In this document: in pieces, positions 58,006-64,000 of the stretch | Position numbering within the stretch: the first letter of the stretch is position 1 | Layout: every line of letters begins with the position of its first letter | Assembly: GCA_910578825.1 (NCBI GenBank) | Contig: CAJTSB010000008.1 | Location: forward strand, 50,141-114,140 | DNA: 64,000 nucleotides | Direction: 5' to 3' | From: an uncultured Lachnospiraceae bacterium | GTDB lineage: Bacteria; Bacillota; Clostridia; Lachnospirales; Lachnospiraceae | The notes under the pieces: model-generated | What the model was told of the DNA's origin: nothing | The model's database searches: none | Seen by the model: the letters and a program-made list of their open reading frames with translations, nothing else | Made by a program: the position numbers and the translations under genes

Positions 58006-59586
58006 TTGCGAAAGAGAAGTATGGGTATCTTGCTGCTTGTGCTGCTTGCGGTTCTTGCAGCGGGATGCGGAGAAAAGAAAAGGCGGGTGACGGACGGTAG
58101 TGATGTGTATGTCAGCCGGCAGGAGACAAAAATACACAAGGAGGCAGAGGACAGGGATCAGGAGGAACCTGAGGACGGAGAACAGGAGGAGCCTGAGCAA
58201 AAAAAGCAGGAGCAGCAGGATATCTACGCGGTTACGGCAATTGATATGAAACGTCAGATTCTTACACTGCGCAACTGCAAAAATGCGGTGGAGGTTCCCT
58301 ATGAATACACCGGAGGAACTTACATCAGGGATAAATATGAGCATGATCTGACAGTCAGCCAGCTCTCCGTGGGGGAACTGGTGACGATTGAGCAGCAGGG
58401 AGAAAAACTCACCACGGTACAAATTGCCAAAGATGCGTTTTCTTATGATGATCTTTATAATTTTACACTGGACAGGGAGATGCAGTCGCTGACAGTCGGA
58501 GGCAGTATTTACTATTATGACGACGATCTTCTGGCATATCAGGAAGGCAGTTCCATTCCGCTGTCTGAGATCAATGAACAGGATACTGTATGTATCAAAG
58601 GTGTGGGGCAGGAGATTTACACGCTTCAGGTGATGACTGGACACGGTGTGGTGGCGCTGGAAAATACAGAACTTTTCCTTGGCGGCTATATTACGATTGG
58701 CAATCTGCTCTCCCAGAAAATTACGCCGCAGATGCGGATTGAGGTGGCAGAGGGCACATACCTGCTTGCCGTTGCCAATGACGGTTATGGCGGCAGCCGG
58801 GAAATTACGGTTGAGGCGAACAAGGAGACAAAGGTGGATCTCGATGAACTGAAAGGCGACGGACCGAGTTTTTGCCAGATAGAGTTTGCAGTAACCCCGG
58901 AAAATGCCGAAGTATTTTTAGACGGAGAACAGCTGGATTTTCATCAGGCAATTCAGGTTCGCTATGGTACGCATCACCTGGAGGCAAGAGCAGACGGCTA
59001 TGTGGATTGGACAAGAAAATTGATTGTCAATTCTGCAACAGCTAAGTTGAAGATTGAAATGACTACCGTTGAGGAGGCGGAGGGGGAGGAAGACACGATT
59101 TCGACGGCAAATCCTCCCGGGAACAAAAGCACCAGTACGAACGGTAACAGCAATAACAATAATAATAACAGCAATAACAGTAATAATAACAATAATAACA
59201 GTAACAACAACAATAATAGCAACAACAATAACAATAATAACAGTAACAACAGTAATAACAACAACAATAACAATAATAACAGTAACAACAGTAATAACAA
59301 CAACAATAATAACAGCAACAAAAATAATAACAACAACAGCAACAACAATAATAGCAACAACAATAACAATAATAACAGCAACAAAAATAATAATAACAGT
59401 AATAACAACAATAGCGCCACGAGCGATATGGACAAGTTGTTGGATGCGCTAAAGAAATTGCTGATTGATAAGAATATCAATACGGACAATCTGGACACCG
59501 ACAAGAAAACGAATACCAATAAAGAGGATGACAAACATGACGATCATGACGTCAGTGACCATGATAAGAACAACAACAAGAATTGA
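58006..59586 (+). CDS. PEGA-domain lipoprotein with a 90-residue Asn/Ser tract
   Basis: This 526-residue lipoprotein has a signal peptide with lipobox LAAGC (Cys about 22). An acidic, Gln/Glu-rich linker follows (about 40-70), then a beta-rich region (about 75-250), two PEGA-like domains (about 240-285 and 286-355; FAVTPENAEVFLDGEQ, YGTHHLEARADGYVDWTR), a Ser/Asn low-complexity tract (381-470) and a charged Asp/Lys/Asn tail. PEGA domains are linked to surface and wall proteins of unclear function. The start is TTG 58006, 7 nt after AGGAGG supplied by the repeat element. The Asn tract is encoded by AAC/AAT with scattered AGC/AGT and is likely unstable in length. Confidence 0.75.
   Translation: MRKRSMGILLLVLLAVLAAGCGEKKRRVTDGSDVYVSRQETKIHKEAEDRDQEEPEDGEQEEPEQKKQEQQDIYAVTAIDMKRQILTLRNCKNAVEVPYEYTGGTYIRDKYEHDLTVSQLSVGELVTIEQQGEKLTTVQIAKDAFSYDDLYNFTLDREMQSLTVGGSIYYYDDDLLAYQEGSSIPLSEINEQDTVCIKGVGQEIYTLQVMTGHGVVALENTELFLGGYITIGNLLSQKITPQMRIEVAEGTYLLAVANDGYGGSREITVEANKETKVDLDELKGDGPSFCQIEFAVTPENAEVFLDGEQLDFHQAIQVRYGTHHLEARADGYVDWTRKLIVNSATAKLKIEMTTVEEAEGEEDTISTANPPGNKSTSTNGNSNNNNNNSNNSNNNNNNSNNNNNSNNNNNNNSNNSNNNNNNNNNSNNSNNNNNNNSNKNNNNNSNNNNSNNNNNNNSNKNNNNSNNNNSATSDMDKLLDALKKLLIDKNINTDNLDTDKKTNTNKEDDKHDDHDVSDHDKNNNKN
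59146..59415 (+). repeat. AAY/AGY trinucleotide low-complexity tract (poly-Asn/Ser)
   Basis: 270 bp made almost entirely of AAC, AAT, AGC and AGT codons, with one-base variants (AAA) at three or four places and internal duplications of 50-60 bp blocks. It stays in frame for 90 codons. The opposite strand reads as a poly-Leu frame, which is an artefact. Confidence 0.9.
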
Positions 59587-59676
59587 ATAACCGTTCAGCT
59601 CGCACCATTCGCAAAACGGCATTTACGTGCTATGGCTAAACTGTTACGAATATTCATCTTTTTGTGTGGAAAACAG

Positions 59677-59705
59677 TTGTGAAATATCTACATATGAAGT
59701 ATGAT
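59677..59705 (+). promoter_or_regulatory. Promoter of the phosphoglucomutase gene
   Basis: TTGTGA (59677-59682), 17 nt, then TATGAT (59700-59705), 38 nt before the start codon. Confidence 0.55.
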
Positions 59706-59742
59706 AAGTAGATAGAAGAAACGTAAGGTAAGGAGGAATAGC

Positions 59743-61476
59743 ATGGATTACAAAGAACTTTACAAACAATGGTTGGACAACCCCTATTTTGATGAGGCAA
59801 CGAAAGACGAGCTTAAGGGCATCGCAAATGATGAGAAAGAGATTGAGGAACGTTTTTATATGGATCTGGAGTTCGGGACGGCAGGTCTTCGCGGCGTAAT
59901 CGGCGCAGGAACGAACCGCATGAATATCTATACGGTGCGCAAGGCAACACAGGGACTTGCAAATTATATCGCCTCAGTCAATGGACAGGCAAAGGGTGTG
60001 GCAATCGCTTTCGATTCCAGAAGGATGTCGCCGGAATTTGCAGATGAGGCTGCGCTCTGTCTGGCGGCAAACGGAATCAAGGCATACGTGTTTGAATCTC
60101 TGCGACCGACGCCGGAGCTCTCTTATGCAGTACGCAAATTAGGCTGCATTGCCGGAATTAATATCACGGCAAGCCATAATCCGCCGGAATACAACGGTTA
60201 TAAGGTTTACTGGGAGGATGGCGCACAGATTACCCCGCCCCACGACAAAGGCATTATGGATGAGGTGAAGAAGGTAACGGATTATGCCACAGTGAAAACC
60301 ATAGAGAAAGAAAAAGCGCTCGCAGACGGGCTTTATGTGACAATTGGAAAGGATATTGACGATCCGTATATCGAGGAGCTCAAGAGCCTGGTGCTGCGCC
60401 AGGATTGCATTGACGCGGTGGCAAAAGATTTAAAGATTGTGTACTCTCCTCTGCATGGAACCGGAAATATCCCGGTACGTCGTGTCTTGAAAGAGCTTGG
60501 ATTTGAAAATGTCTATGTTGTACCGGAACAGGAATTGCCGGACGGCGAATTTCCGACGGTCAGCTATCCGAATCCGGAGTCTGAAGAGGCATTTCAGTTA
60601 GGACTCAAACTGGGCAAAGAGGTAGATGCAGATTTGATTCTTGCCACAGATCCGGATGCAGACCGCCTCGGCGTATATGTCAAAGATGCAAAGACCGGAG
60701 AATATCACAGCCTTACCGGAAACATGTCGGGCTGTCTGATTGGTGATTATGTCATCAGCCAGAGGAAAGAACAGAAAGGACTTCCGGCGGACGGAGCTTT
60801 CGTTAAATCCATCGTTTCCACAAATATGGCAGATGCAATTGCAGAATATTATGGGATTGAACTGATAGAGGTTCTGACCGGATTCAAGTTTATCGGTCAG
60901 AAGATTCTTGAGTTTGAGACAAGCGGTAAGGGTACCTACCTTTTCGGTATGGAAGAGAGTTATGGATGCCTGACCGGCACTTATGCAAGGGATAAGGATG
61001 CAGTCGTTGCCTCCATGACATTGTGCGAAGCAGCCGCTTACTATAAGACAAAGAATATGACGTTATGGGACGCCATGATTGCGATGTATGAGCGTTATGG
61101 CTACTATAAAGATGACGTGAAGGCGATTACCTTAAAGGGAATCGAGGGACTTGAGAAGATTCAGGAGATTATGAATACGCTCAGAGAGAATACGCCTACG
61201 GAAATCGGCGGTTATCGGGTAGTTTCCGCGAGAGACTATAAGGCGGACACGATTAAGGATATGGAGACGGGTTCTGTAACTCCTACCGGACTTCCGAGCT
61301 CTAATGTGCTATATTACGACCTGAATGATTCCGCATGGGTATGTGTAAGACCGTCCGGAACAGAGCCCAAGGTAAAATTCTATTATGGTGTAAAAGGTTC
61401 TTCTCTTACGGATGCAGATGATAAATCCGAAAAACTCGGCAAAGAAGTTTTAGGGATGATTGACAAGATGCTGTAG
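59743..61476 (+). CDS. Phosphoglucomutase / phosphomannomutase (alpha-D-phosphohexomutase)
   Basis: This 577-residue enzyme interconverts hexose 1- and 6-phosphates, supplying glucose 1-phosphate for the GlgC/GlgD pair and for wall polymers. The active-site phosphoserine is Ser144 in TASHNPPEYNGYK, the Mg2+ loop is DPDADRLG, the sugar-specificity loop contains GMEESYG, and the phosphate-binding loop is RPSGTEPK. The size and N-terminal start (YKQWLDNPYFDEATKDEL) are typical of the PgcA-type Firmicutes group. GTAAGGAGG precedes the ATG. Confidence 0.93.
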   Translation: MDYKELYKQWLDNPYFDEATKDELKGIANDEKEIEERFYMDLEFGTAGLRGVIGAGTNRMNIYTVRKATQGLANYIASVNGQAKGVAIAFDSRRMSPEFADEAALCLAANGIKAYVFESLRPTPELSYAVRKLGCIAGINITASHNPPEYNGYKVYWEDGAQITPPHDKGIMDEVKKVTDYATVKTIEKEKALADGLYVTIGKDIDDPYIEELKSLVLRQDCIDAVAKDLKIVYSPLHGTGNIPVRRVLKELGFENVYVVPEQELPDGEFPTVSYPNPESEEAFQLGLKLGKEVDADLILATDPDADRLGVYVKDAKTGEYHSLTGNMSGCLIGDYVISQRKEQKGLPADGAFVKSIVSTNMADAIAEYYGIELIEVLTGFKFIGQKILEFETSGKGTYLFGMEESYGCLTGTYARDKDAVVASMTLCEAAAYYKTKNMTLWDAMIAMYERYGYYKDDVKAITLKGIEGLEKIQEIMNTLRENTPTEIGGYRVVSARDYKADTIKDMETGSVTPTGLPSSNVLYYDLNDSAWVCVRPSGTEPKVKFYYGVKGSSLTDADDKSEKLGKEVLGMIDKML

Positions 61477-61491
61477 AACGCGAATTTTCGC

Positions 61492-61520
61492 TTGACAAAC
61501 CGTATAAAAACAAGTATAAA
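61492..61520 (+). promoter_or_regulatory. Promoter of hup
   Basis: A perfect TTGACA (61492-61497), 17 nt, then TATAAA (61515-61520), followed by a leader of about 110 nt before the HU start codon. Confidence 0.8.
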
Positions 61521-61636
61521 TATGTGTGTAGGCAATTTTGAGGAGTAATTAACGCGGAAAATGGGAACGGTTACTTAATAGAAATTGAACCGCAATATTA
61601 AATTTAAAAGAATGAATCCAGAGGAGGAATTATGTC

Positions 61637-61909
61637 ATGAACAAAGCAGAACTTGTTGCAGCGATGGCTGAGAAGACAGATTTATCAAAGAAAGACGCTG
61701 AGAAGGCACTGAAAGCATTCACAGATGTTGTAGCTGAAGAATTGAAGAAGGGCGAGAAGATTCAGTTGGTTGGATTTGGTACTTTTGAAGTTTCTGAGAG
61801 AGCTGCAAGAACCGGAAGAAATCCCCAGACAGGTAAGGAAATGAACATTCCTGCTTCTAAGGCTCCGAAATTTAAAGCAGGTAAAGCTTTAAAGGATATG
61901 ATTAACTAA
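61637..61909 (+). CDS. hup: HU family DNA-binding protein
   Basis: This 90-residue histone-like protein bends and compacts DNA. It matches HU throughout: MNKAELVAAMAEKTDLSKKDAEKAL, the GFGTFEVSERAARTGRNPQTG beta-arm signature, and the Pro-containing arm tip NIPASKAPKF. AGAGGAGGAA precedes the start region; ATG 61637 gives the standard N-terminus. A strong promoter, a long leader and a tight terminator point to an abundant monocistronic message. Confidence 0.96.
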   Translation: MNKAELVAAMAEKTDLSKKDAEKALKAFTDVVAEELKKGEKIQLVGFGTFEVSERAARTGRNPQTGKEMNIPASKAPKFKAGKALKDMIN

Positions 61910-61934
61910 TAACCGATTCCAGTTAGAGCGTTTT

Positions 61935-61967
61935 AGAGAGGGCTTTCTGTAGAAAGCTCTCTTTTTT
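61935..61967 (+). terminator. Terminator of hup
   Basis: AGAGAGGGCTTTCT (61935-61948) pairs with AGAAAGCTCTCT (61951-61962) with a one-base bulge and a 2-nt gap, followed by TTTTTT. The T-run is also the first part of the large palindrome that follows. Confidence 0.88.
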
Positions 61968-62029
61968 ATCTGATAGGAAAGACCTTGTCATGCTAAAGCA
62001 TGAAAGTGTCTTTCCTATCAGATAAAAAA
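61962..62029. repeat. 68-bp palindrome between hup and the S4 gene
   Basis: Perfect 22-bp outer arms (61962-61983 and 62008-62029; core GATAGGAAAGAC / GTCTTTCCTATC) enclose 4-nt internal loops and an inner perfect TCATGC-TAAA-GCATGA hairpin (61988-62003). It could form a cruciform or a very stable RNA hairpin, and could act as a second, bidirectional terminator (T-run on each strand). Confidence 0.8.
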
Positions 62030-62086
62030 GAATCCGCTTTGTTCTTTTACTGGAAGATGTTCAAGCAATGATAGAAAGGAAATCGT

Positions 62087-62326
62087 ATGAGGTTAGATAA
62101 ATATTTAAAAGTCTCCCGGCTGATTAAACGCAGGACGGTTGCAAACGAGGCCTGTGATGCGGGCAGAGTGTCGGTCAACGGCAAAGTGGCAAAGGCGTCG
62201 GTCGATGTGAAGGTCGGAGACGTCATAGAGATAGGATTTGGCACCAAAAATGTAAAGGTAGAAGTCCTGGCAGTGCAGGATACGAGTAAGAAAGAAGAGG
62301 CCAAAGAGCTGTTCCGCTACCTGTAA
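62087..62326 (+). CDS. S4-domain RNA-binding protein (RqcP/YabO type)
   Basis: This 79-residue protein is essentially one S4 RNA-binding domain (MRLDKYLKVSRLIKRRTVANEACDAGRVSVNGKVAKASVDVKVGD). In Bacillus the equivalent gene (yabO, renamed rqcP) lies directly before yabP-yabQ-divIC, and RqcP acts with RqcH on stalled large ribosomal subunits to add poly-Ala tails. The same gene order here strongly supports that identity. GAAAGGAAATC precedes the ATG. Confidence 0.88.
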   Translation: MRLDKYLKVSRLIKRRTVANEACDAGRVSVNGKVAKASVDVKVGDVIEIGFGTKNVKVEVLAVQDTSKKEEAKELFRYL

Positions 62327-62408
62327 AGAAACAGGAATAAAAATATACCTTCTTCATATATTTAAAAAGGACATACTGAATCCTTAAGAAGTGGAAGGAG
62401 GTTTTTGG

Positions 62409-62705
62409 ATGGAAGAGAGAGCGGGGACCGGCAACACCCGGAGTACCCACAAGATTGTGATTTCCAACCGGAAAAGCGGAGTGTTAAACGGCGTCATAGA
62501 TGTACTCTCCTTTGATGTAGGGGAGATTTTGCTTGAGACAGAGCTGGGCATGTTAATGATAAAAGGAAATGACCTTCATGTGAATCGTCTTACATTGGAA
62601 AAGGGAGAAATAGATATTGAAGGGAAGATAGACAGCTTTACCTATTCGGATGTAAAAGCAGCCTCGAAAAAAAATGAATCCTTGTTGGGAAGACTCTTTA
62701 AATAA
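62409..62705 (+). CDS. yabP: Sporulation protein YabP
   Basis: This 98-residue protein matches the YabP family (KIVISNRKSGVLNGVIDVLSFDVGEILLETELGMLMIKGNDLHV, LEKGEIDIEGKIDSFTYSD). YabP is needed for normal spore formation in Bacillus, probably at the forespore membrane with YabQ. The ATG at 62409 follows AAGGAGG by 8 nt; an earlier in-frame GTG contains that RBS. A CATACTGA sequence at 62372 resembles a sigma-E -10 element, but the upstream TCATATA is too close to be convincing. It abuts yabQ in TAATG. Confidence 0.9.
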   Translation: MEERAGTGNTRSTHKIVISNRKSGVLNGVIDVLSFDVGEILLETELGMLMIKGNDLHVNRLTLEKGEIDIEGKIDSFTYSDVKAASKKNESLLGRLFK

Positions 62706-63178
62706 TGCAGGTCAGTGCGGAAATTTTAAGGGAAACAGACGTATTTTTGGCTGCTTTTCTGACGGGAGTGTTCCTGTTATTTGTATATGATCTGCTGCGG
62801 ATTGTGCGAAAGATTCTACCCCATAAAATGTGGCTGGTGGGCGTGGAGGATTTGATTTTCTGGATTTGCGGCGCAATCGTGCTGTTTGCAATGCTGTATC
62901 GGGAAAACAGCGGTTACATACGAGGGTTCGTGATTGGCGGAGTTTTGACAGGAATGCTTTTGTATAACCTTTTACTCAGCGCCCGGTTTGTGAAAGTAAG
63001 CGTATTTTTGCTGGAAAAGCTATTGTTTGTTCTAGGCAGACCGTTTGTATGGACATCCCGTATTTTGCGGCGACCATTTGGTTTTGTCGGCAAAAAGATA
63101 AAAAAATTCTTCCGGTTTCTAAAAAAACAATTGAAAAAACTGTGCAAAATGGTTAGAATGGTACTATGCAAATTTTAA
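62705..63178 (+). CDS. yabQ: Spore cortex protein YabQ
   Basis: This 157-residue membrane protein has about three to four hydrophobic helices in residues 10-110 (VFLAAFLTGVFLLFVYDLLRI, LIFWICGAIVLFAMLY) and a strongly basic tail (KKIKKFFRFLKKQLKKLCK). It matches YabQ, required for spore cortex formation in Bacillus. The start codon shares one base with the yabP stop (TAATG), so the two are translationally coupled. Confidence 0.88.
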   Translation: MQVSAEILRETDVFLAAFLTGVFLLFVYDLLRIVRKILPHKMWLVGVEDLIFWICGAIVLFAMLYRENSGYIRGFVIGGVLTGMLLYNLLLSARFVKVSVFLLEKLLFVLGRPFVWTSRILRRPFGFVGKKIKKFFRFLKKQLKKLCKMVRMVLCKF

Positions 63179-63225
63179 TCTGTGGTATAAGCAGGAGATG
63201 TAAAATGAAAGGGAAACAATCGTAG

Positions 63226-63573
63226 ATGGAAAAACGAAGTGAGGCAAGAAGAGCAGGTGCGCAGAGAACACGCATGAGAAGGAAGAAAAAGCAGAATAAA
63301 TCCGCAGTGTTGTGTATCGTGTTAATCTCATTCATGTTGTTGGGCGTGATGTCTGTACAGATTTTGTCCCTGTATAACAAGAATCAGTCTTATCAGGTGA
63401 GGGAGCAGGAACTTAAGACGCAGCTGGAATCTGAGCAGCAGCGCCAGACCGAACTGAAAGAGTACGAGGACTATGTGAAGTCAGATGAATACGTAGAGCA
63501 GGAAGCCAAGAGCAAGCTGGGTCTTGTCCATCCCAATGAGATTATTTTCAAGGAGAAAGAGAAAACGGATTGA
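63226..63573 (+). CDS. Septum formation initiator, DivIC/FtsB family
   Basis: This 115-residue protein has a basic cytoplasmic N-terminus (about 1-27), one transmembrane helix (about 28-50), an extracellular coiled coil (about 55-90) and the C-terminal family segment YVEQEAKSKLGLVHPNEIIF. DivIC joins DivIB and FtsL in the divisome and links septal wall synthesis to the Z-ring. Its place after rqcP-yabP-yabQ is the conserved Firmicutes order. It is followed by a strong terminator. Confidence 0.9.
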   Translation: MEKRSEARRAGAQRTRMRRKKKQNKSAVLCIVLISFMLLGVMSVQILSLYNKNQSYQVREQELKTQLESEQQRQTELKEYEDYVKSDEYVEQEAKSKLGLVHPNEIIFKEKEKTD

Positions 63574-63625
63574 GATACATAAGAAAGGTTTTGTTTACGG
63601 TATAGATGAATATCCTGAAGAGCTT

Positions 63626-63671
63626 AAGCCCCTTAGAATCGCCATAAGCAGCGATTTTAAGGGGCTTTTTG
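63626..63671 (+). terminator. Terminator after divIC
   Basis: AAGCCCCTTAGAATCGC (from 63626) pairs with GCGATTTTAAGGGGCTT (from 63651) with one small irregularity, followed by TTT. It ends the spore/division cluster. The rest of 63574-63902 holds a half repeat and the start of an insertion element. Confidence 0.9.
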
Positions 63672-63746
63672 TCTAAAAGTTTTCCCGGACCCGTACCCAA
63701 TTTGACAAACATTTTAAAATCCTCTTTTTATAATAACTCGTGCATG

Positions 63747-63786
63747 TAGGAAGGCAAATGCATAGCATTTCTGGAATGCCTTCCGT
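63747..63786 (+). repeat. Two-hairpin interspersed repeat, copy D (hairpin 1 only)
   Basis: GGAAGGC (63749-63755) and GCCTTCC (63778-63784) enclose AAATGC-ATA-GCATTT and a CTGGAAT spacer, as in copies A and B. After CCTTCC the match to the family ends: no TGGCA hairpin 2 and no AGGAGG follow. The IS110-family leader begins at this point. Confidence 0.8.
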
Positions 63787-63821
63787 AGATAAGCATTCCT
63801 ATAGAGAATGAAAATTGAACT

Positions 63822-63849
63822 TTGACAAAATAAAATCTCCCCGTATGAT
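63822..63849 (+). promoter_or_regulatory. Promoter in the IS110-family leader
   Basis: A perfect TTGACA (63822-63827), 16 nt, then TATGAT (63844-63849). It could drive the transposase and/or a leader RNA. Confidence 0.6.
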
Positions 63850-63896
63850 GTATATGAGTTTCGCGACTTAATACATCAGAAAACAAAGGAGATTTT
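63832..63896 (+). ncRNA. Structured leader of the IS110-family element (possible bridge-RNA segment)
   Basis: Two nested perfect stems are seen: AAAATCTCC (63832-63840) / GGAGATTTT (63888-63896) and TGATGTAT (63846-63853) / ATACATCA (63871-63878), with internal loops of 5 and 9 nt and a 17-nt apical loop. The right outer arm contains the transposase RBS. IS110-group elements are known to encode a guide (bridge) RNA in the non-coding left end. That this fold is part of one is inference; it could instead only control transposase translation. Confidence 0.4.
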
Positions 63897-63902
63897 ATAA
63901 CA

Positions 63903-64000
63903 ATGAAAGTAAAGTACGAAGACCGCCAGAAACAAAAAGTAATCGCAATCACAACAGATACCCTCGTAGTTGGCGTGGACATTGCTAAAAACTACCAGTG
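63903..64000 (+). CDS. IS110-family transposase, N-terminal fragment
   Basis: The first 32 codons are present before the window ends. After a basic lead (KVKYEDRQKQK) comes TLVVGVDIAKNYQ, the beginning of the RuvC-like DEDD domain of IS110 transposases, with Asp26 as the first acidic residue. GGAG lies 11-14 nt upstream, within a hairpin. The remaining catalytic residues and the C-terminal serine domain cannot be checked. The protein family catalyses RNA-guided DNA recombination where studied. Confidence 0.75.
   Translation, partial: MKVKYEDRQKQKVIAITTDTLVVGVDIAKNYQ

Larger units (their letters stand above)
63787..64000 (+). mobile_element. Left part of an IS110-family insertion sequence
   Basis: A leader of about 116 nt with a promoter and a nested hairpin precedes an IS110-type transposase start. 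IS110-family elements lack typical terminal inverted repeats, so the left boundary is inferred only from where the repeat copy D breaks off (about 63785-63790). The right end is beyond the window. Confidence 0.6.

Noticed and set aside
58998..59534. Minus-strand open frame encoding a poly-leucine protein
   Set aside because: It is only the antisense of the AAY/AGY tract (reading CTG/TTG/CTT). It has no RBS and the plus-strand lipoprotein is convincing.
62360..62380. Sigma-E promoter before yabP
   Set aside because: CATACTGA fits a -10 element, but the nearest -35-like TCATATA is only about 11 nt away instead of 13-15, so I do not list it as a feature.
63728..63982. Minus-strand open frame over the IS110 leader
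   Set aside because: It crosses the repeat and the leader hairpin, and is antisense to the transposase start, which has a clear family signature.
1..64000. tRNA or rRNA genes
   Set aside because: I saw no sequence with tRNA arms or rRNA conserved blocks in the intergenic regions. A covariance search would be needed to exclude them fully.

Overview
The window looks like a chromosome segment of a spore-forming, plant-fibre-degrading anaerobe of the Lachnospiraceae (Clostridia). The pointers are a transketolase split into two subunit genes, a GlgC/GlgD pair, an unusually long Prs, an S4/YabP/YabQ/DivIC run, SpoVG, SPOCS-LysM and CotS-like spore proteins, a DUF6465 protein, and large secreted xylan-active enzymes. 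The taxonomic call is inference from gene content; no rRNA or tRNA gene was seen.

Layout. 1-4578: pentose-phosphate and pentose-catabolism operon (transaldolase-family end, transketolase N and C, FGGY kinase, AraD), closed by a terminator. 4603-7929: GNAT acetyltransferase, then an AT-rich two-gene restriction-modification cassette with its own promoter. 7959-11769: purine permease (minus), CDF metal exporter, an HPr-like protein without the phosphorylatable histidine, and a DUF6465 protein. 11794-18424: a Bce-type antimicrobial-peptide sensing and export module (two-component system and ABC transporter), split by an AbiEi/AbiEii toxin-antitoxin pair that is flanked by a 17-nt direct repeat containing the likely operator. 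18466-23502 (minus): prs, helicase loader, DnaD-domain protein and murC, with five head-to-tail DnaA-box-like 9-mers between dnaD and murC. 23825-26811: glgC, glgD, a 333-bp structured spacer and spoVG. 26942-34346: secreted Fn3/SH3 protein, uppP, pth, mfd, and a PrsA-like foldase. 34403-41029: ApbE, NusG-II protein, Gx-type membrane protein, heterodimeric ABC exporter and an AraC-type response regulator. 41205-53568: three giant secreted xylan/arabinan hydrolases (GH43, GH10, GH43) around veg and a SPOCS-LysM gene. 53672-59586: NlpC/P60 hydrolase, YqeY, CCA-adding enzyme, CotS-like kinase fold, and a PEGA lipoprotein with a 90-residue Asn/Ser tract. 59743-63671: phosphoglucomutase, HU, and the rqcP-yabP-yabQ-divIC cluster. 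63787-64000: the left part of an IS110-family element.

How they fit together. Xylanase and arabinofuranosidase-type enzymes release xylose and arabinose. The ribulokinase-type kinase, AraD, transketolase and transaldolase carry pentoses into central metabolism, GlgC/GlgD store surplus carbon, and phosphoglucomutase links hexose phosphates to it.

Most notable observations: (1) an apparently undescribed interspersed two-hairpin repeat of about 95 bp (15516, 54944, 57896, and a half copy at 63747) that carries the downstream gene's Shine-Dalgarno sequence at its right end; (2) the half copy stops exactly where an IS110-family element with a structured leader begins, which suggests the transposon targets this repeat; (3) the DnaA-box arrays beside replication-loader genes; (4) the toxin-antitoxin insertion in the Bce locus; (5) the Tyr15 HPr paralogue.
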